Of a stretch of DNA of 64,000 nucleotides, positions 28,000-38,939 are shown in pieces. Each line of letters starts with the position of its first letter. Within the stretch, counting starts at the first letter, position 1. Where the stretch lies: the NCBI RefSeq assembly GCF_024171735.1, contig NZ_JAMTCH010000004.1, positions 682,001-746,000 of the forward strand. Direction: 5' to 3'. This DNA comes from Prauserella alba. Lineage in GTDB: Bacteria; Actinomycetota; Actinomycetes; Mycobacteriales; Pseudonocardiaceae. A program made the translations under genes and the position numbers. The notes below the pieces were generated by a model. It was not told where the DNA came from and did no database searches. It worked only from the letters and a program-made list of their open reading frames with translations.

Positions 28000-29446
28000 A
28001 CACGGCCGTGCGGGGTGCCTCATTCCGCCCGGGTCCGCTGTCCTGCCTGGACGCACTTCGGGACAGGGCCAGTACGACGGCCGCACCGACGAGGGAGAGC
28101 GTTCCGGTCAGCACGGCCACATGGTTCCAGCCCGACAGCTGGGCAGGGAGGTCACCGCCAGGGGCGGCGGCGAGCACACCAACGACGGTGACGCCGATCG
28201 AGGCCCCGACGTAGCGGGTGGTGTTGTTCATGCCGACCCCGACGGCGGCCCGTTCGGGCGGGACGGTCGCGGTCGCCTGCCGTCCCAGCCCGGCGTTGAG
28301 TACACCGGTGGCCACGCCCGCGACGAGCAGGCCGGGCACCATCCGCGTGCCGGTCGAGCCGATGTCCAGCCCGGTGAGCAGCAGCAGACCGACCCCCGTG
28401 GCCACGAGGCCGATCGCGAGCTGCACCGTTCCGGTCAACCGCGCGGCCAGCCTGCGGCTGAGCACCGCGGAGACCGCGCTCGTGCCGGACCAGAGCACGA
28501 GCAGGGCACTGGCCTGGAAGGTGGTCATGCCCATGCTGGTGACGAGGAACGTGCAGGCGAACGACAGCAGGGCGATCACACCGGCACCGGTGGCAGTCGC
28601 CGCGACCGTGGCCGCCACGAAGTCGCCCCGGCTGAACAGCCCGAAGTCCACCATGGGTGATCTGCCGCGGAGCTGGCTGACCGTGAAGGCCGCCAACGTG
28701 GCCACTGCACCACCGCCGCAGATCAGTGCGAGCGCGAGCCCACCCTGCCGCGTTTCGACCAGTGCGAAAAGCCCCAGCCCCAACCCGCCGGTCAACAATG
28801 CGGCGCCGAGCAGGTCCAGGCGCCTGTCCGCAATCACCGCCATCTCCGAGAAGCACCACCGCGCGGCGACGGCGATGCCTGCCCCGACCGCGGCGAGCAG
28901 CCAGTAGGGCACGTGCCACAGCCCGACGAGATCGAGCAGTCCGGTCAGCAACGGGCCGAGCGCGATACCCAGCCCCATGCTCGCGCCCCACCAGCTGGCG
29001 GTGGTCGAGCGGGCTCCTGCGTCACCGGTCACCGCGGCGACGAGTCCCAGCCCGGTCGCGATCAGACCTGCCGCGCCGACGCCCTCGACGACCCGCCCCA
29101 GGACGAACTGTGTCGCCGAGGTCGCGGTGGCACAGACCACGGATCCGGCTGCGAAGATCCACGCGCCGAACGTGAAGACCCTGCGACGGCCGAACTGGTC
29201 GGCCAGGGCGCCCGCCGTCAGCAGACTCACCGCAAGACCGGTGCTCATCGAGCTCAGGATCCACAGGGTCGCTCCCGGCGGTGCGGCGACCGCAGCGGTG
29301 ACGGTCGCTGCGTTTCCCAGCGGCCCCGAGTAGGCCAGCATCGCGACGAACGTGCTGAGCGATGTGAGCACCAGCGCCGCAGCGAACGACCCGCGTGCTC
29401 CGTCGGTGCTGCGGGCCTTGAACGCTCGAGGATTTGGTCTTTTCAC
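27878..29446 (-). CDS. MFS drug/metabolite exporter with long read-through tail
   Basis: 522 aa, about 14 membrane segments as in the DHA2 family. Motif A after TM2 (LADQFGRRRVF), GRVVEGVGAAGLIATGLGLV near residue 105 and the later PERAAVGVGMNNTTRYVGAS are typical. I start at the GTG at 29446, because the N-terminal part before the first membrane segment is then short. The last about 60 residues are basic and lie partly inside the convergent acetyltransferase gene, so the natural stop may be lost. Divergent from hxlR, with paired operators overlapping its start. Confidence 0.8.
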   Translation of the reverse strand: MKRPNPRAFKARSTDGARGSFAAALVLTSLSTFVAMLAYSGPLGNAATVTAAVAAPPGATLWILSSMSTGLAVSLLTAGALADQFGRRRVFTFGAWIFAAGSVVCATATSATQFVLGRVVEGVGAAGLIATGLGLVAAVTGDAGARSTTASWWGASMGLGIALGPLLTGLLDLVGLWHVPYWLLAAVGAGIAVAARWCFSEMAVIADRRLDLLGAALLTGGLGLGLFALVETRQGGLALALICGGGAVATLAAFTVSQLRGRSPMVDFGLFSRGDFVAATVAATATGAGVIALLSFACTFLVTSMGMTTFQASALLVLWSGTSAVSAVLSRRLAARLTGTVQLAIGLVATGVGLLLLTGLDIGSTGTRMVPGLLVAGVATGVLNAGLGRQATATVPPERAAVGVGMNNTTRYVGASIGVTVVGVLAAAPGGDLPAQLSGWNHVAVLTGTLSLVGAAVVLALSRSASRQDSGPGRNEAPRTAVFSGRRGPRGARATRRRARWRPHLPAGRRARPGPPGPMTGP

Positions 29447-29485
29447 AAGACCACGATGACACAGACTTGGTCTGGTGAACAGACC
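29435..29485. promoter_or_regulatory. Two oppositely oriented HxlR-type operators
   Basis: Site 1 is TGGTCTT-TTCAC-AAGACCA (29435-29453). Site 2 is GGTCTG-GTGAA-CAGACC (29469-29485). Spacers TTCAC and GTGAA are reverse complements, so the two are the same site GGTCTKTTCACMAGACC in opposite orientations, 33 bp centre to centre, about three helical turns. Confidence 0.65.
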
Positions 29486-29508
29486 GGATCGGCGGTAGGG
29501 TAGGAGAC

Positions 29509-30045
29509 GTGGCACTAGGAACCGGATACGAGCAGCAGGGTTGCCACCTCGCCCGCGCACTCGAAGTGGTCGGTGAACGCTGGACCCTGCTGATCCTGCG
29601 CGACTGCTTCTACGGCGTGCGCCGCTTCACGGACCTGCGTGAGCATCTCGACATCTCCCGAGCCGTCCTCACCGACCGGTTGGACACCCTGGTCGCCAAC
29701 GGAGTGCTGACCCGGGAGGACTCGGACGGACATCCGGAGTATCTGCTCACCGAGACGGGCCGGGCACTGTGGCCCACGATCTTCTCCCTGTCCAAATGGG
29801 GCGAGCGGCACACGAGCGGACCGCATCCCGCCCGGCTCTTCAGCCACGCGGCGTGCGATACCGACATCGACGACGTCGGGCACTGCCACACGTGCGGCGA
29901 GGTGCCCGGCCCCGAGGATCTCGTCGTCCGGCCCGGCCCCGGCACCAACGCGATGCGCCGCAGCGACCGGGTCGCCCGCGCCCTGGAACGACCGCACCGC
30001 ATGCTGACCCCGATCGACACCGCTTCCGGCCCTGCCGGCGGGTGA
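29509..30045 (+). CDS. HxlR-family regulator with C-terminal Cys-rich part
   Basis: 178 aa. The HxlR winged helix occupies residues 8-105 (CHLARALEVVGERWTLLILR, FTDLREHLDISRAVLTDRLD). The single cysteine at the HxlR entry position could be redox-sensing, as in related regulators. A tail with CDTDIDDVGHCHTCGEVPG suggests a metal or redox site. GTG start. Divergent from the MFS exporter with two inverted operators in between, so it most likely represses the exporter. Confidence 0.86.
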   Translation: MALGTGYEQQGCHLARALEVVGERWTLLILRDCFYGVRRFTDLREHLDISRAVLTDRLDTLVANGVLTREDSDGHPEYLLTETGRALWPTIFSLSKWGERHTSGPHPARLFSHAACDTDIDDVGHCHTCGEVPGPEDLVVRPGPGTNAMRRSDRVARALERPHRMLTPIDTASGPAGG

Positions 30046-30223
30046 ACGGTTTCTCACCGTGCCCGACGGCCCGTGAGCGTTGCGCCGCCGGGCTCCGCCG
30101 ATCCGGCACGCGGCCACGATGAAGCGGACTCCCGGCCACTATGGACGACCGGTCAGGCCACAGTGGACGCGGCCGCCGAGCGCGCACGGCACGTCCGGAG
30201 CACAGTCGCCGGCCGCCCCGGAA

Positions 30224-30661
30224 TCAGTCCAGGCAGAACTCGTTCCCTTCGGGATCGGCCATCACGATCCAGCCCGAGCCGAGGGGCGGCGCCGGCTCGA
30301 ACCGTTCGAGCCGTTTCGCGCCGAGCGCCGTCAGCCGCCGCGCCTCGTCCTCCAACGCGGCCATCCGCGGCTCCCCTTCCAACTCCGGAGCGGCGCGCAC
30401 GTCGATGTGCAGTCGGTTCTTTCCCGCCTTCTCCTCCGGAACTCGTTGCAGGAAGATCCGCGGGCCCTCACCGTCCGGATCGACGATCGCGTTCGCGTCG
30501 TTCCACCGCTCCTCCGGCACACCCATCGCGGCGAGCGCCTCGTTCCACGTCGCGTGCCCGCCCGGCGGGTCCATCTGCCGGTAGCCGAGCACGTCGGCCC
30601 AGAACGTGCCGAGAGTTTCCGGGTCGGCGGCGTCGATCGTGATCTGCAGCTCTCGTGCCAT
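30224..30661 (-). CDS. VOC-family (glyoxalase-like) protein
   Basis: 145 aa single glyoxalase/bleomycin-resistance domain: LQITIDAADPETLGTFWADV at the start, RIFLQRVPEEKAGKNRLHID in the middle and IVMADPEGNEFCLD at the end, with candidate metal ligands H and E. Substrate unknown; this dioxygenase/lyase-fold subgroup is common in actinobacteria. ATG lies one base after the stop of the upstream DinB-like gene, so the two are co-translated. Confidence 0.78.
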   Translation of the reverse strand: MARELQITIDAADPETLGTFWADVLGYRQMDPPGGHATWNEALAAMGVPEERWNDANAIVDPDGEGPRIFLQRVPEEKAGKNRLHIDVRAAPELEGEPRMAALEDEARRLTALGAKRLERFEPAPPLGSGWIVMADPEGNEFCLD

Positions 30662-30662
30662 G

Positions 30663-31265
30663 TCAGCGCTCCGTGTGCAGGTAGAGGTCGCGCAGCAGTG
30701 CGACCTCCGCGAGGTGGTGGATGAGTTCCCGGTGGATATGGAGCACGAGCCGGGCCATCGAACTGTCGGCGAACGGCCCCTCGGCCGGGCCGACCGGCCG
30801 GGCGAGCCCCTCCTCACCCAGTGCTTCGACCCCGGCGAGCCACGTCGCGTACTCGGCGTCGAGCTGTGCGAGCGCCTCGTCGGCCGTCCCTGCGTAGTCG
30901 AACGTGGCGTAGTCGGTGGCCTCGCGGCCGAAGTGCGACGCGTTGCGCATCGCGAGGACGCCGACGATCACGTGCCCCAGGCGCCAGGCGATGGTCGTCA
31001 CCGGCTCGGGCTCGGGCGGCGGAACGGCGAAGTCGATGGTCATCGCGCCGGAGCCGCCCTGGATGGGTGCCGTGCTCGTGCCGCGCGGCCGGACGTTCCA
31101 TGCGCCCGGAACGGGCTCCCAGAAGTACTCGTCGTCGGACAGCCCGTCGAGGCGCCCGCGCACCTGGTTGTCCCAGTGCCACGTGAGCTGATCGCGCAGC
31201 ACCGCGTTCCACGTGCCACCCGCCCGCCGGGGCGTCGACTCGGTCATGAATGTCGATTCGGTCAT
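30663..31265 (-). CDS. DinB-like (DUF664/DUF1569-type) four-helix protein
   Basis: About 200 aa. Features of the DinB/YfiT thiol-transferase-like fold: DQLTWHWDNQVRGRLDGLSD near the N-terminus, TIAWRLGHVIVGVLAMRNAS in the middle and VLHIHRELIHHLAEVALLRD at the end, with histidines that usually bind a metal. In actinobacteria such proteins are often mycothiol-dependent enzymes. Two ATG starts (31265, 31247) arise from an 18-bp tandem duplication at the 5' end. Upstream of the VOC gene in an operon; divergent from the WYL regulator. Confidence 0.75.
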   Translation of the reverse strand: MTESTFMTESTPRRAGGTWNAVLRDQLTWHWDNQVRGRLDGLSDDEYFWEPVPGAWNVRPRGTSTAPIQGGSGAMTIDFAVPPPEPEPVTTIAWRLGHVIVGVLAMRNASHFGREATDYATFDYAGTADEALAQLDAEYATWLAGVEALGEEGLARPVGPAEGPFADSSMARLVLHIHRELIHHLAEVALLRDLYLHTER

Positions 31266-31269
31266 GAAC
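31234..31269. repeat. 18-bp tandem duplication at the DinB-like gene start
   Basis: GTCGACTCGGTCATGAAT and GTCGATTCGGTCATGAAC are adjacent 18-bp copies (16/18 identical), duplicating the start codon and the Met-Thr-Glu-Ser-Thr beginning of the gene. Confidence 0.8.
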
Positions 31270-31326
31270 CCAGTCTCGCGCCGAATGCGGACAGTTGCCG
31301 TCCGCGATGTGTGCCAGGATCCGGAC

Positions 31327-32298
31327 ATGACCGTCGAGGGGACCACCGAACGGGTGCTGCGCCTGCTGGAGCTGCTTCAGCGCAGACCCGTATGGACCGC
31401 GAGCGAACTGGCCGCCGAACTCGACGTCACCAATCGGTCGGTGCGCCGGGACGTCGAACGTCTCCGCGGGCTCGGCTATCCCGTGCACGCCACGGCCGGG
31501 GTCGGCGGCGGCTACCAGCTCGGTGCGGGCACCCGCCTCCCTCCGCTGCTGCTCGACGACGCCGAGGCGATCGCGACCGCCGTGTCCCTGCGCGTCGCCT
31601 CCGGTGGCACGGTCGCCGGCACCGGCGAGGCCGCCCTGCGGGTGCTGGCCAAGCTCGACCAGGTGATGCCGCCCCGGCTGCGCAGCGAGGTCCGCGCCGT
31701 GCACACCGCGACCGACACACTCGTGTCGCCCGGCGCCGAGGTCGACCCCGACGTCCTGCTCACCCTCGCCAGGGCGTGCCGCGACACCGTGCGCGCCCGC
31801 TTCGACTACACGACGATGCGCGGCGACGCCGCAACCCGCACGGTCGAACCCGTGCGCATGGTCGCCACGAGCCACCGCTGGTACCTCATGGCGTGGGACG
31901 TCGACCGCGACGACTGGCGCACGTTCCGCCTCGACCGCATGCACGACGTGACCGCCACGACGTGGCGCTTCCGGCCGCGCGACCATCCCGATCCGGTCGC
32001 CTACGTACAGGAATCGGTGACGTCCTCGCCGTACCGCCACACCGCGCGCGTACTCGTCCACGCGGAGGCCGAACAGGTCGCCGCCTACGTGCCGCCGCAG
32101 GCCGCCCGCGTCACCCCGGAGGCCGAAGGACGCTGCCTGCTCGTCTCGGGAGGCGACGACCTCGACCTGATCGCCCTGCACCTCGGGCGACTGCCGTTCG
32201 ACAGCGAGATCCTCGGACCGCCCGAACTGCGCGAGGCCGCCGACCGCCTCGCCCGCAGACTGGCCGGCATGGCCACGGCCAACGGCGCTGACAGGTGA
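31327..32298 (+). CDS. HTH-WYL transcriptional regulator
   Basis: 323 aa. N-terminal HTH (residues 5-60: TTERVLRLLELLQRRPVWTA, AELDVTNRSVRRDVERLRGL), then a WYL domain about residues 140-215 with HRWYLMAWDVDRDDWRTFRL, and the C-terminal WCX-like extension. WYL proteins bind small or nucleic-acid-type ligands and occur as metabolic and stress regulators. Start at 31327, where the HTH begins. Divergent from the DinB-VOC operon, which is its likely target. Confidence 0.87.
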   Translation: MTVEGTTERVLRLLELLQRRPVWTASELAAELDVTNRSVRRDVERLRGLGYPVHATAGVGGGYQLGAGTRLPPLLLDDAEAIATAVSLRVASGGTVAGTGEAALRVLAKLDQVMPPRLRSEVRAVHTATDTLVSPGAEVDPDVLLTLARACRDTVRARFDYTTMRGDAATRTVEPVRMVATSHRWYLMAWDVDRDDWRTFRLDRMHDVTATTWRFRPRDHPDPVAYVQESVTSSPYRHTARVLVHAEAEQVAAYVPPQAARVTPEAEGRCLLVSGGDDLDLIALHLGRLPFDSEILGPPELREAADRLARRLAGMATANGADR

Positions 32299-32345
32299 GC
32301 GTGGGCGGGTGAACGTCGACGGGTGAGCGCACGGCCCTGCGGACG

Positions 32346-32779
32346 TCACGCCCGGGGCTCACCCCGGTAATAGCCGAACGACCAGAGGTTGCCCTCCGGG
32401 TCCCGGATGGCCAGTTCCCGGTTGCCGTACTCCTGGTCCTCGATGTCACGCACCATGTCGACCCCCGCGGCGCGCAATCGCGCGTACAGGCCGTCGGGAT
32501 CGTCGGTGACGACGTACGTTCCGGCGGTTCCCGGCTCTCGTGACCAGTCGCCGTCGGGCTGGTGCGAGCCGAGCATGACGCCGCCGCCCTCCGGCCAGTC
32601 GAGCTGGGCGTGGACGACCCGGTCGCCGTCGGCGTACACGGCTGTCCGCAGGAAACCCACGGTGTCGACGAGGAAATCGATCAGCGCGCCTGCGTCCCTG
32701 GCCTGCAGAGTGGGCCACACGGTAGGGGCGGGACGGGCGTCGGTGGATGCGGTTTCTTCTGATGCGCTGTTCGCTGTAG

Positions 32780-32783
<4 letters not shown>
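32346..32783 (-). CDS. VOC-family protein (bleomycin-resistance-like)
   Basis: 145 aa. One VOC domain: TVWPTLQARDAGALIDFLVD near residue 20, GVMLGSHQPDGDW near 68, VTDDPDGLYARLRAAGVDMV near 90 and the closing IRDPEGNLWSFGYYRGE. It resembles the glyoxalase-like PhnB/YdfO groups. The ATG overlaps the AraC stop by 4 nt, so the two form an operon with translational coupling and the AraC protein may regulate the unit. Substrate unknown. Confidence 0.8.
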
Positions 32784-35205
<2,422 letters not shown>

Positions 35206-35212
35206 CGCGAAG

Positions 35213-35337
35213 CGCCCCCAAGGGCATTTTGGTTGCGTTGAACGCGACCACTCTTCCCCTCGCGCCCCGCGGCCACGGCGATGGAAGCGAGGGGAAGAAC
35301 AGTCGCACTGAGTGCAACCATGGTGCCCTTGGGGGCG
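35213..35337. repeat. Mosaic palindromic repeat, copy A
   Basis: Two 51-nt arms (35213-35263 and 35287-35337) pair imperfectly around a 23-nt centre. Conserved blocks are CGCCCCCAAGGGCA at the outer ends and TCTTCCCCTCGC at the inner ends. Each arm also holds its own small palindrome, GCGTT-G-AACGC on the left and GCACT-G-AGTGC on the right, differing by two compensatory base-pair changes. It fills the gap between convergent guaB1 and phoH. The same outer and inner blocks occur in copy B at 58.7 kb. Confidence 0.8.
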
Positions 35338-35357
35338 TGAAAACGGGCGGGCGTGGG

Positions 35358-36752
35358 TCAGCCGTGGTATTCGAGCATCTCGGTGACCAGGGCCGCGATG
35401 GGCGAACGCTCCGAGCGCGTCATCGTGACGTGCGCGAACAGCGGGTGTCCCTTGAGCTTCTCGATCACCGCCGAGACGCCGTCGTGCCTGCCGACCCGCA
35501 GGTTGTCCCGCTGCGCGACGTCGTGGGTCAGCACCACCCGCGACGCCGCCCCGAGCCGTGACAACACCGTGAGCAGCACGTTCCGCTCCAGCGACTGCGC
35601 CTCGTCGACGATCACGAACGAGTCGTGCAGCGATCGGCCGCGGATGTGGGTCAACGGCAGCACCTCGAGCATGCCGCGGTCCAGCACCTCGTCCATGACC
35701 TCCTGGCTGACCAGTGCGCCGAGCGTGTCGAACACCGCCTGGGCCCAGGGCTGCATCTTGTCGTTCTCCGACCCGGGCAGGTAGCCCAGATCCTGGCCGC
35801 CGACCGCGTACACCGGCCGGAACACGACCACCTTGCGGTGCATCCCGCGTTCCAGCACCGCTTCGAGCCCTGCGCACAGCGCGAGCGCCGATTTGCCGGT
35901 ACCGGCACGGCCGCCGAGCGACACGATCCCCACGTCCGGATCGAGCAGCAGGTCGAGGGCGATCCGCTGTTCGGCGGAACGGCCGTGCAGCCCGAATGCC
36001 TCCCGGTCGCCGCGCACGAGCTTGACCTGTTTGTCCTGCGTGACCCTGCCGAGTGCGCTGGACGTGCCCGCGAGCAGCCGGAGGCCGGTGTGGCAGGGCA
36101 GTTCGGCCGCGTCGGGCACGCCGAAGTCGGAGAGGTCGGCCGACCCCTTCGAGAACAGCTGGTCGAGGGCCTCCTGGGGCACGTCGAGGTCCGCCGTGCC
36201 CGTCCAGCCGGACGGTGTGACCTCCTCGGCCCGGTACTCGTCGGCGTCGAGGCCCACCGAACCGGCCTTGACCCGCAACGGGATGTCCTTGGTGATCAGG
36301 GTGACGCCACCGTCGCGCTCGTTGGACAGGTTGAGCGAACACGCGAGGATGCGGTGGTCGTTGGCCTCGGTGCGGAAGCCCGGCGGCAGCACCGTCGGGT
36401 CCGAGTGGTTCAGTTCGACGTGCAGGGTGCCACCGTGTTCACCGATCGGCACCGGTGCGTCGAGCCTGCCGTGTTTGCGGCGCAGGTCGTCGAGCAACCG
36501 GAGGGCCTCGCGTGCGAACCAGCCCAGTTCGGGGTGGTGCCGCTTACCTTCGAGCTCGTTGATCACGACGATCGGCAGGACCACCGGGTGTTCGGCGAAC
36601 CTCGTCATCGCCCACGGGTCGGAAAGCAGTACCGAGGTGTCGAGCACGAAGGTCCGGGGCTGACCTGGGGATCCTGCGGCGTCGGGGTCGAAGCCCGAGG
36701 CGCCGGTGGTAGCGGGGCCGGAGGCATCTTGGGGCGAACGCTGCGCAGTCAC
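35358..36752 (-). CDS. PhoH2-type protein: PIN domain fused to PhoH ATPase
   Basis: 464 aa. N-terminal PIN-domain RNase (residues about 30-170; [12 protein letters not shown] with the first catalytic Asp) joined to a PhoH RecA-like ATPase (about 245-460; Walker [12 protein letters not shown], Walker [14 protein letters not shown]). Mycobacterial PhoH2 (Rv1095) of this design is an ATP-dependent RNA helicase and RNase, as known from the family. Transcribed alone, with a 569-bp upstream gap that should contain its promoter. Confidence 0.9.
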   Translation of the reverse strand: MTAQRSPQDASGPATTGASGFDPDAAGSPGQPRTFVLDTSVLLSDPWAMTRFAEHPVVLPIVVINELEGKRHHPELGWFAREALRLLDDLRRKHGRLDAPVPIGEHGGTLHVELNHSDPTVLPPGFRTEANDHRILACSLNLSNERDGGVTLITKDIPLRVKAGSVGLDADEYRAEEVTPSGWTGTADLDVPQEALDQLFSKGSADLSDFGVPDAAELPCHTGLRLLAGTSSALGRVTQDKQVKLVRGDREAFGLHGRSAEQRIALDLLLDPDVGIVSLGGRAGTGKSALALCAGLEAVLERGMHRKVVVFRPVYAVGGQDLGYLPGSENDKMQPWAQAVFDTLGALVSQEVMDEVLDRGMLEVLPLTHIRGRSLHDSFVIVDEAQSLERNVLLTVLSRLGAASRVVLTHDVAQRDNLRVGRHDGVSAVIEKLKGHPLFAHVTMTRSERSPIAALVTEMLEYHG

Positions 36753-37321
36753 GACGGCATCTCCCTCAGGGGCGTTGGCACCACGCCCGCACTCGCTGGG
36801 CCGGGCACTGCCCTGGCTGGTCGCTGATCCGACGCCGGAAGCGTCAGGTCACACGGCCACGAGGGCCCGGTGCCGGCCCCCTCGTGTGCTTGAACGGCTT
36901 CGCCGTCCGCTGTATCACTGCCACGACCAGGGCCTCCCGCGACGAACCACATCGGTTCGTGGTCCGTCACCCGCGAAACTACCGCCGAGCGTCAACAAAT
37001 GCAGGCATCCAGCCAGGTGATTCACCGATTTGTCACGTCGATGCCGGACACGGGACACGCACGCCCCGCGACTCACCACCGAAAGTCACGAAACCCGGGC
37101 GCCCGAACGTCGTTCTCACCGGAAAAGACCAACGGTTTCCGGTCCGCTACAAAGCCGGAAGAGCAATAGGCTCTGCATATACCAGAAACCGTCTGCGACG
37201 GGCAAGATCGGCACCCCGAGACGGTGATCAACAAGCGGGTAGCATCCTCGTATCTGCAGGTCAATACCTTTACCGAGCAGTGTTCACACCCCGCGCGCCG
37301 CGCCGCGATGCCGCAGCCTGC
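36753..37321. other. 569-bp intergenic region without a convincing gene
   Basis: Between phoH and the prenyl synthase gene, both on the minus strand. It contains a hairpin with arms CACGAGGG (36859-36866) and CCCTCGTG (36878-36885) that could end prenyl synthase transcription. The part near 36970-37270 is less GC-rich than the surroundings. Short open frames in it show no protein-like pattern. The phoH promoter must lie here but I could not place it. Confidence 0.6.
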
Positions 37322-38101
37322 TCAACCCCCGTACCGACGGTTCCGCACCGCGTAGTCGCGCAACGCCCGGAGAAAGTCGACTCGCCGAAAAGCCGGCCAG
37401 TAAGCCTCGGTAAACCAGAATTCGGAGTGCGCCGATTGCCACAGCAGAAAACCGGACAAGCGCTGTTCTCCGGACGTCCGAATGATGAGGTCGGGGTCCG
37501 GCTGCCCCGAAGTATACAAATGTTCGGAGATATGGTCGACATCCAGAATCTTGGCCAGCTCGCGGATGGACGTGCCCTCGTCGGCGTGCTGCCGCAGCAG
37601 CTTGCGCACGGCGTGGGCGATCTCCTGCCTGCCGCCGTAGCCGACGGCGACGTTGACGACCATGCCCTTGCGCCCGTCGGTGCGCTGCGCAGCGGCGGTC
37701 AGCCGGGTCGCGACGTCGGCGGGCAGCAGATCCTGCGCCCCGACGATCGAGAGCTGCCACGGGTTGCCCGGCGCGGCCAGCTCGTCGACGACGTCCGGGA
37801 TGATCTGGAGCAGCGCCTGCACCTCTTCGTTCGCGCGATTGCGCACGTTGTCGGTCGAGAGCAGGAACAGCGTCACGACCTCGACGTTCGCCTCACCACA
37901 CCAGCCGAGGAAGTCGGCGATCCGCTTGGCGCCGACCCGGTGCCCGCCGTTGACGTCGGTGAAGCCCGCCTCTCTGGCCCACCGGCGGTTGCCGTCGAGG
38001 ATGATGCCGATGTGCTGGGGATGCTTCCCACCGGACTGCTGCTGCAACCGCCACGAGTACAGGCGGTACACGACCTTGGAGGCTAACGACCGAAGACTCA
38101 C
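37322..38101 (-). CDS. Short-chain Z-isoprenyl diphosphate synthase (UppS family)
   Basis: 259 aa cis-prenyltransferase. Catalytic ILDGNRRWA with D36, then HRVGAKRIADFLGWCGE and the C-terminal PDLIIRTSGEQRLSGFLLWQ and FTEAYWPAFR. As I recall, mycobacterial Rv1086 (Z,E-farnesyl diphosphate synthase) also lies beside the hemolysin III gene, as here, so this is more likely the short-chain enzyme than the decaprenyl one; together they make the lipid carrier for the cell wall. GTG start within a longer open frame; divergent from trhA. Confidence 0.9.
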   Translation of the reverse strand: MSLRSLASKVVYRLYSWRLQQQSGGKHPQHIGIILDGNRRWAREAGFTDVNGGHRVGAKRIADFLGWCGEANVEVVTLFLLSTDNVRNRANEEVQALLQIIPDVVDELAAPGNPWQLSIVGAQDLLPADVATRLTAAAQRTDGRKGMVVNVAVGYGGRQEIAHAVRKLLRQHADEGTSIRELAKILDVDHISEHLYTSGQPDPDLIIRTSGEQRLSGFLLWQSAHSEFWFTEAYWPAFRRVDFLRALRDYAVRNRRYGG

Positions 38102-38205
38102 GTCCAGGCAGCGTACGCCTGCCCGCGGCGCGATGGTGCGGGCTCGCCCCGCACCCGGAACGTGATGTTCACACCGCACGGGTACACCGGACACCCGCGG
38201 CCCCC

Positions 38206-38211
38206 TAACCT
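38206..38211 (+). promoter_or_regulatory. -10 box 7 nt before trhA GTG (leaderless pattern)
   Basis: TAACCT followed by 7 nt and the GTG at 38219. Confidence 0.4.
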
Positions 38212-38218
38212 GGGCCGG

Positions 38219-38923
38219 GTGAGCACTCTGAGCGACGGCCGTCCGCAGGAACGTTCCGGGGCAGAACAGCGTCCGGAGAAGTCCGTCGAGAACCGGCCAC
38301 GGCTGCGCGGGCACCTGCACTTCTGGAGTTTCTTCGGTGCCGTGGCCGCGGGCGCCACTCTCATCGCTCTGGCCGCGTCGACGGTGTCGGGGCTGGCCGC
38401 GCTGGCGACGTCGATCTACGGTGCGACGGTCCTCGGCCTGTTCGGTGTCAGCGCGCTGTATCACCGGCACATCTGGAGCCCCCGCGGGTACCAGTGGATG
38501 AAGCGCGCGGACCACTCGATGATCTTCCTGTTCATCGCGGGCACCTACACCCCGTTCACGCTGCTCGCGATGTCCCAGCCCACGGGCTACATCGTGCTCA
38601 CGGTCGTCTGGACGGGTGCGGTCGCGGGCGTGGCCCTGAAGATGCTGTGGCCGACGGCGCCGCGCTGGTTCGGGGTGCCGATCTACGTGGCGCTCGGCTG
38701 GGTCGCGGTGTTCGTGCTGCCCGAACTGGCCACCAACGGCGGCGTGGCCGCGCTGGTGCTGCTGCTCGTCGGCGGCGCGCTGTACACTCTCGGTTCGGTC
38801 TTCTACGCAACCCACTGGCCGAACTACTGGCCGAAGACCTTCGGGTATCACGAGTTCTTCCACCTCTGCACCGTGCTGGCCGCGATCTGCCACTACATCG
38901 CCATCTGGCTGTCGATGTACTGA
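38219..38923 (+). CDS. trhA: PAQR / hemolysin III family membrane protein (TrhA)
   Basis: 234 aa. Seven membrane segments after a basic N-terminal part. Family motifs are visible: VSALYHRHIWSPRG near residue 85, RADHSMIFLFIAGTYTPFTL near 105 and the C-terminal FGYHEFFHLCTVLAAICHY, whose histidines bind zinc in PAQR proteins. The bacterial members influence membrane fluidity and lipid balance. Neighbour of the Z-prenyl synthase as in mycobacteria. The frame is open 19 codons upstream, but the GTG at 38219 has a matching -10. Confidence 0.9.
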   Translation: MSTLSDGRPQERSGAEQRPEKSVENRPRLRGHLHFWSFFGAVAAGATLIALAASTVSGLAALATSIYGATVLGLFGVSALYHRHIWSPRGYQWMKRADHSMIFLFIAGTYTPFTLLAMSQPTGYIVLTVVWTGAVAGVALKMLWPTAPRWFGVPIYVALGWVAVFVLPELATNGGVAALVLLLVGGALYTLGSVFYATHWPNYWPKTFGYHEFFHLCTVLAAICHYIAIWLSMY

Positions 38924-38939
38924 CGCTGGGGCCGGCCGG

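Noticed and set aside
29444-29560. Longer N-terminus of the MFS protein starting at 29560
   Set aside because: The extra residues are arginine-rich and would cross the hxlR start and both operators; the GTG at 29446 is preferred.
36749-36970. 73-codon minus-strand frame upstream of phoH
   Set aside because: No ribosome binding site, no family resemblance, composition of random GC-rich sequence.
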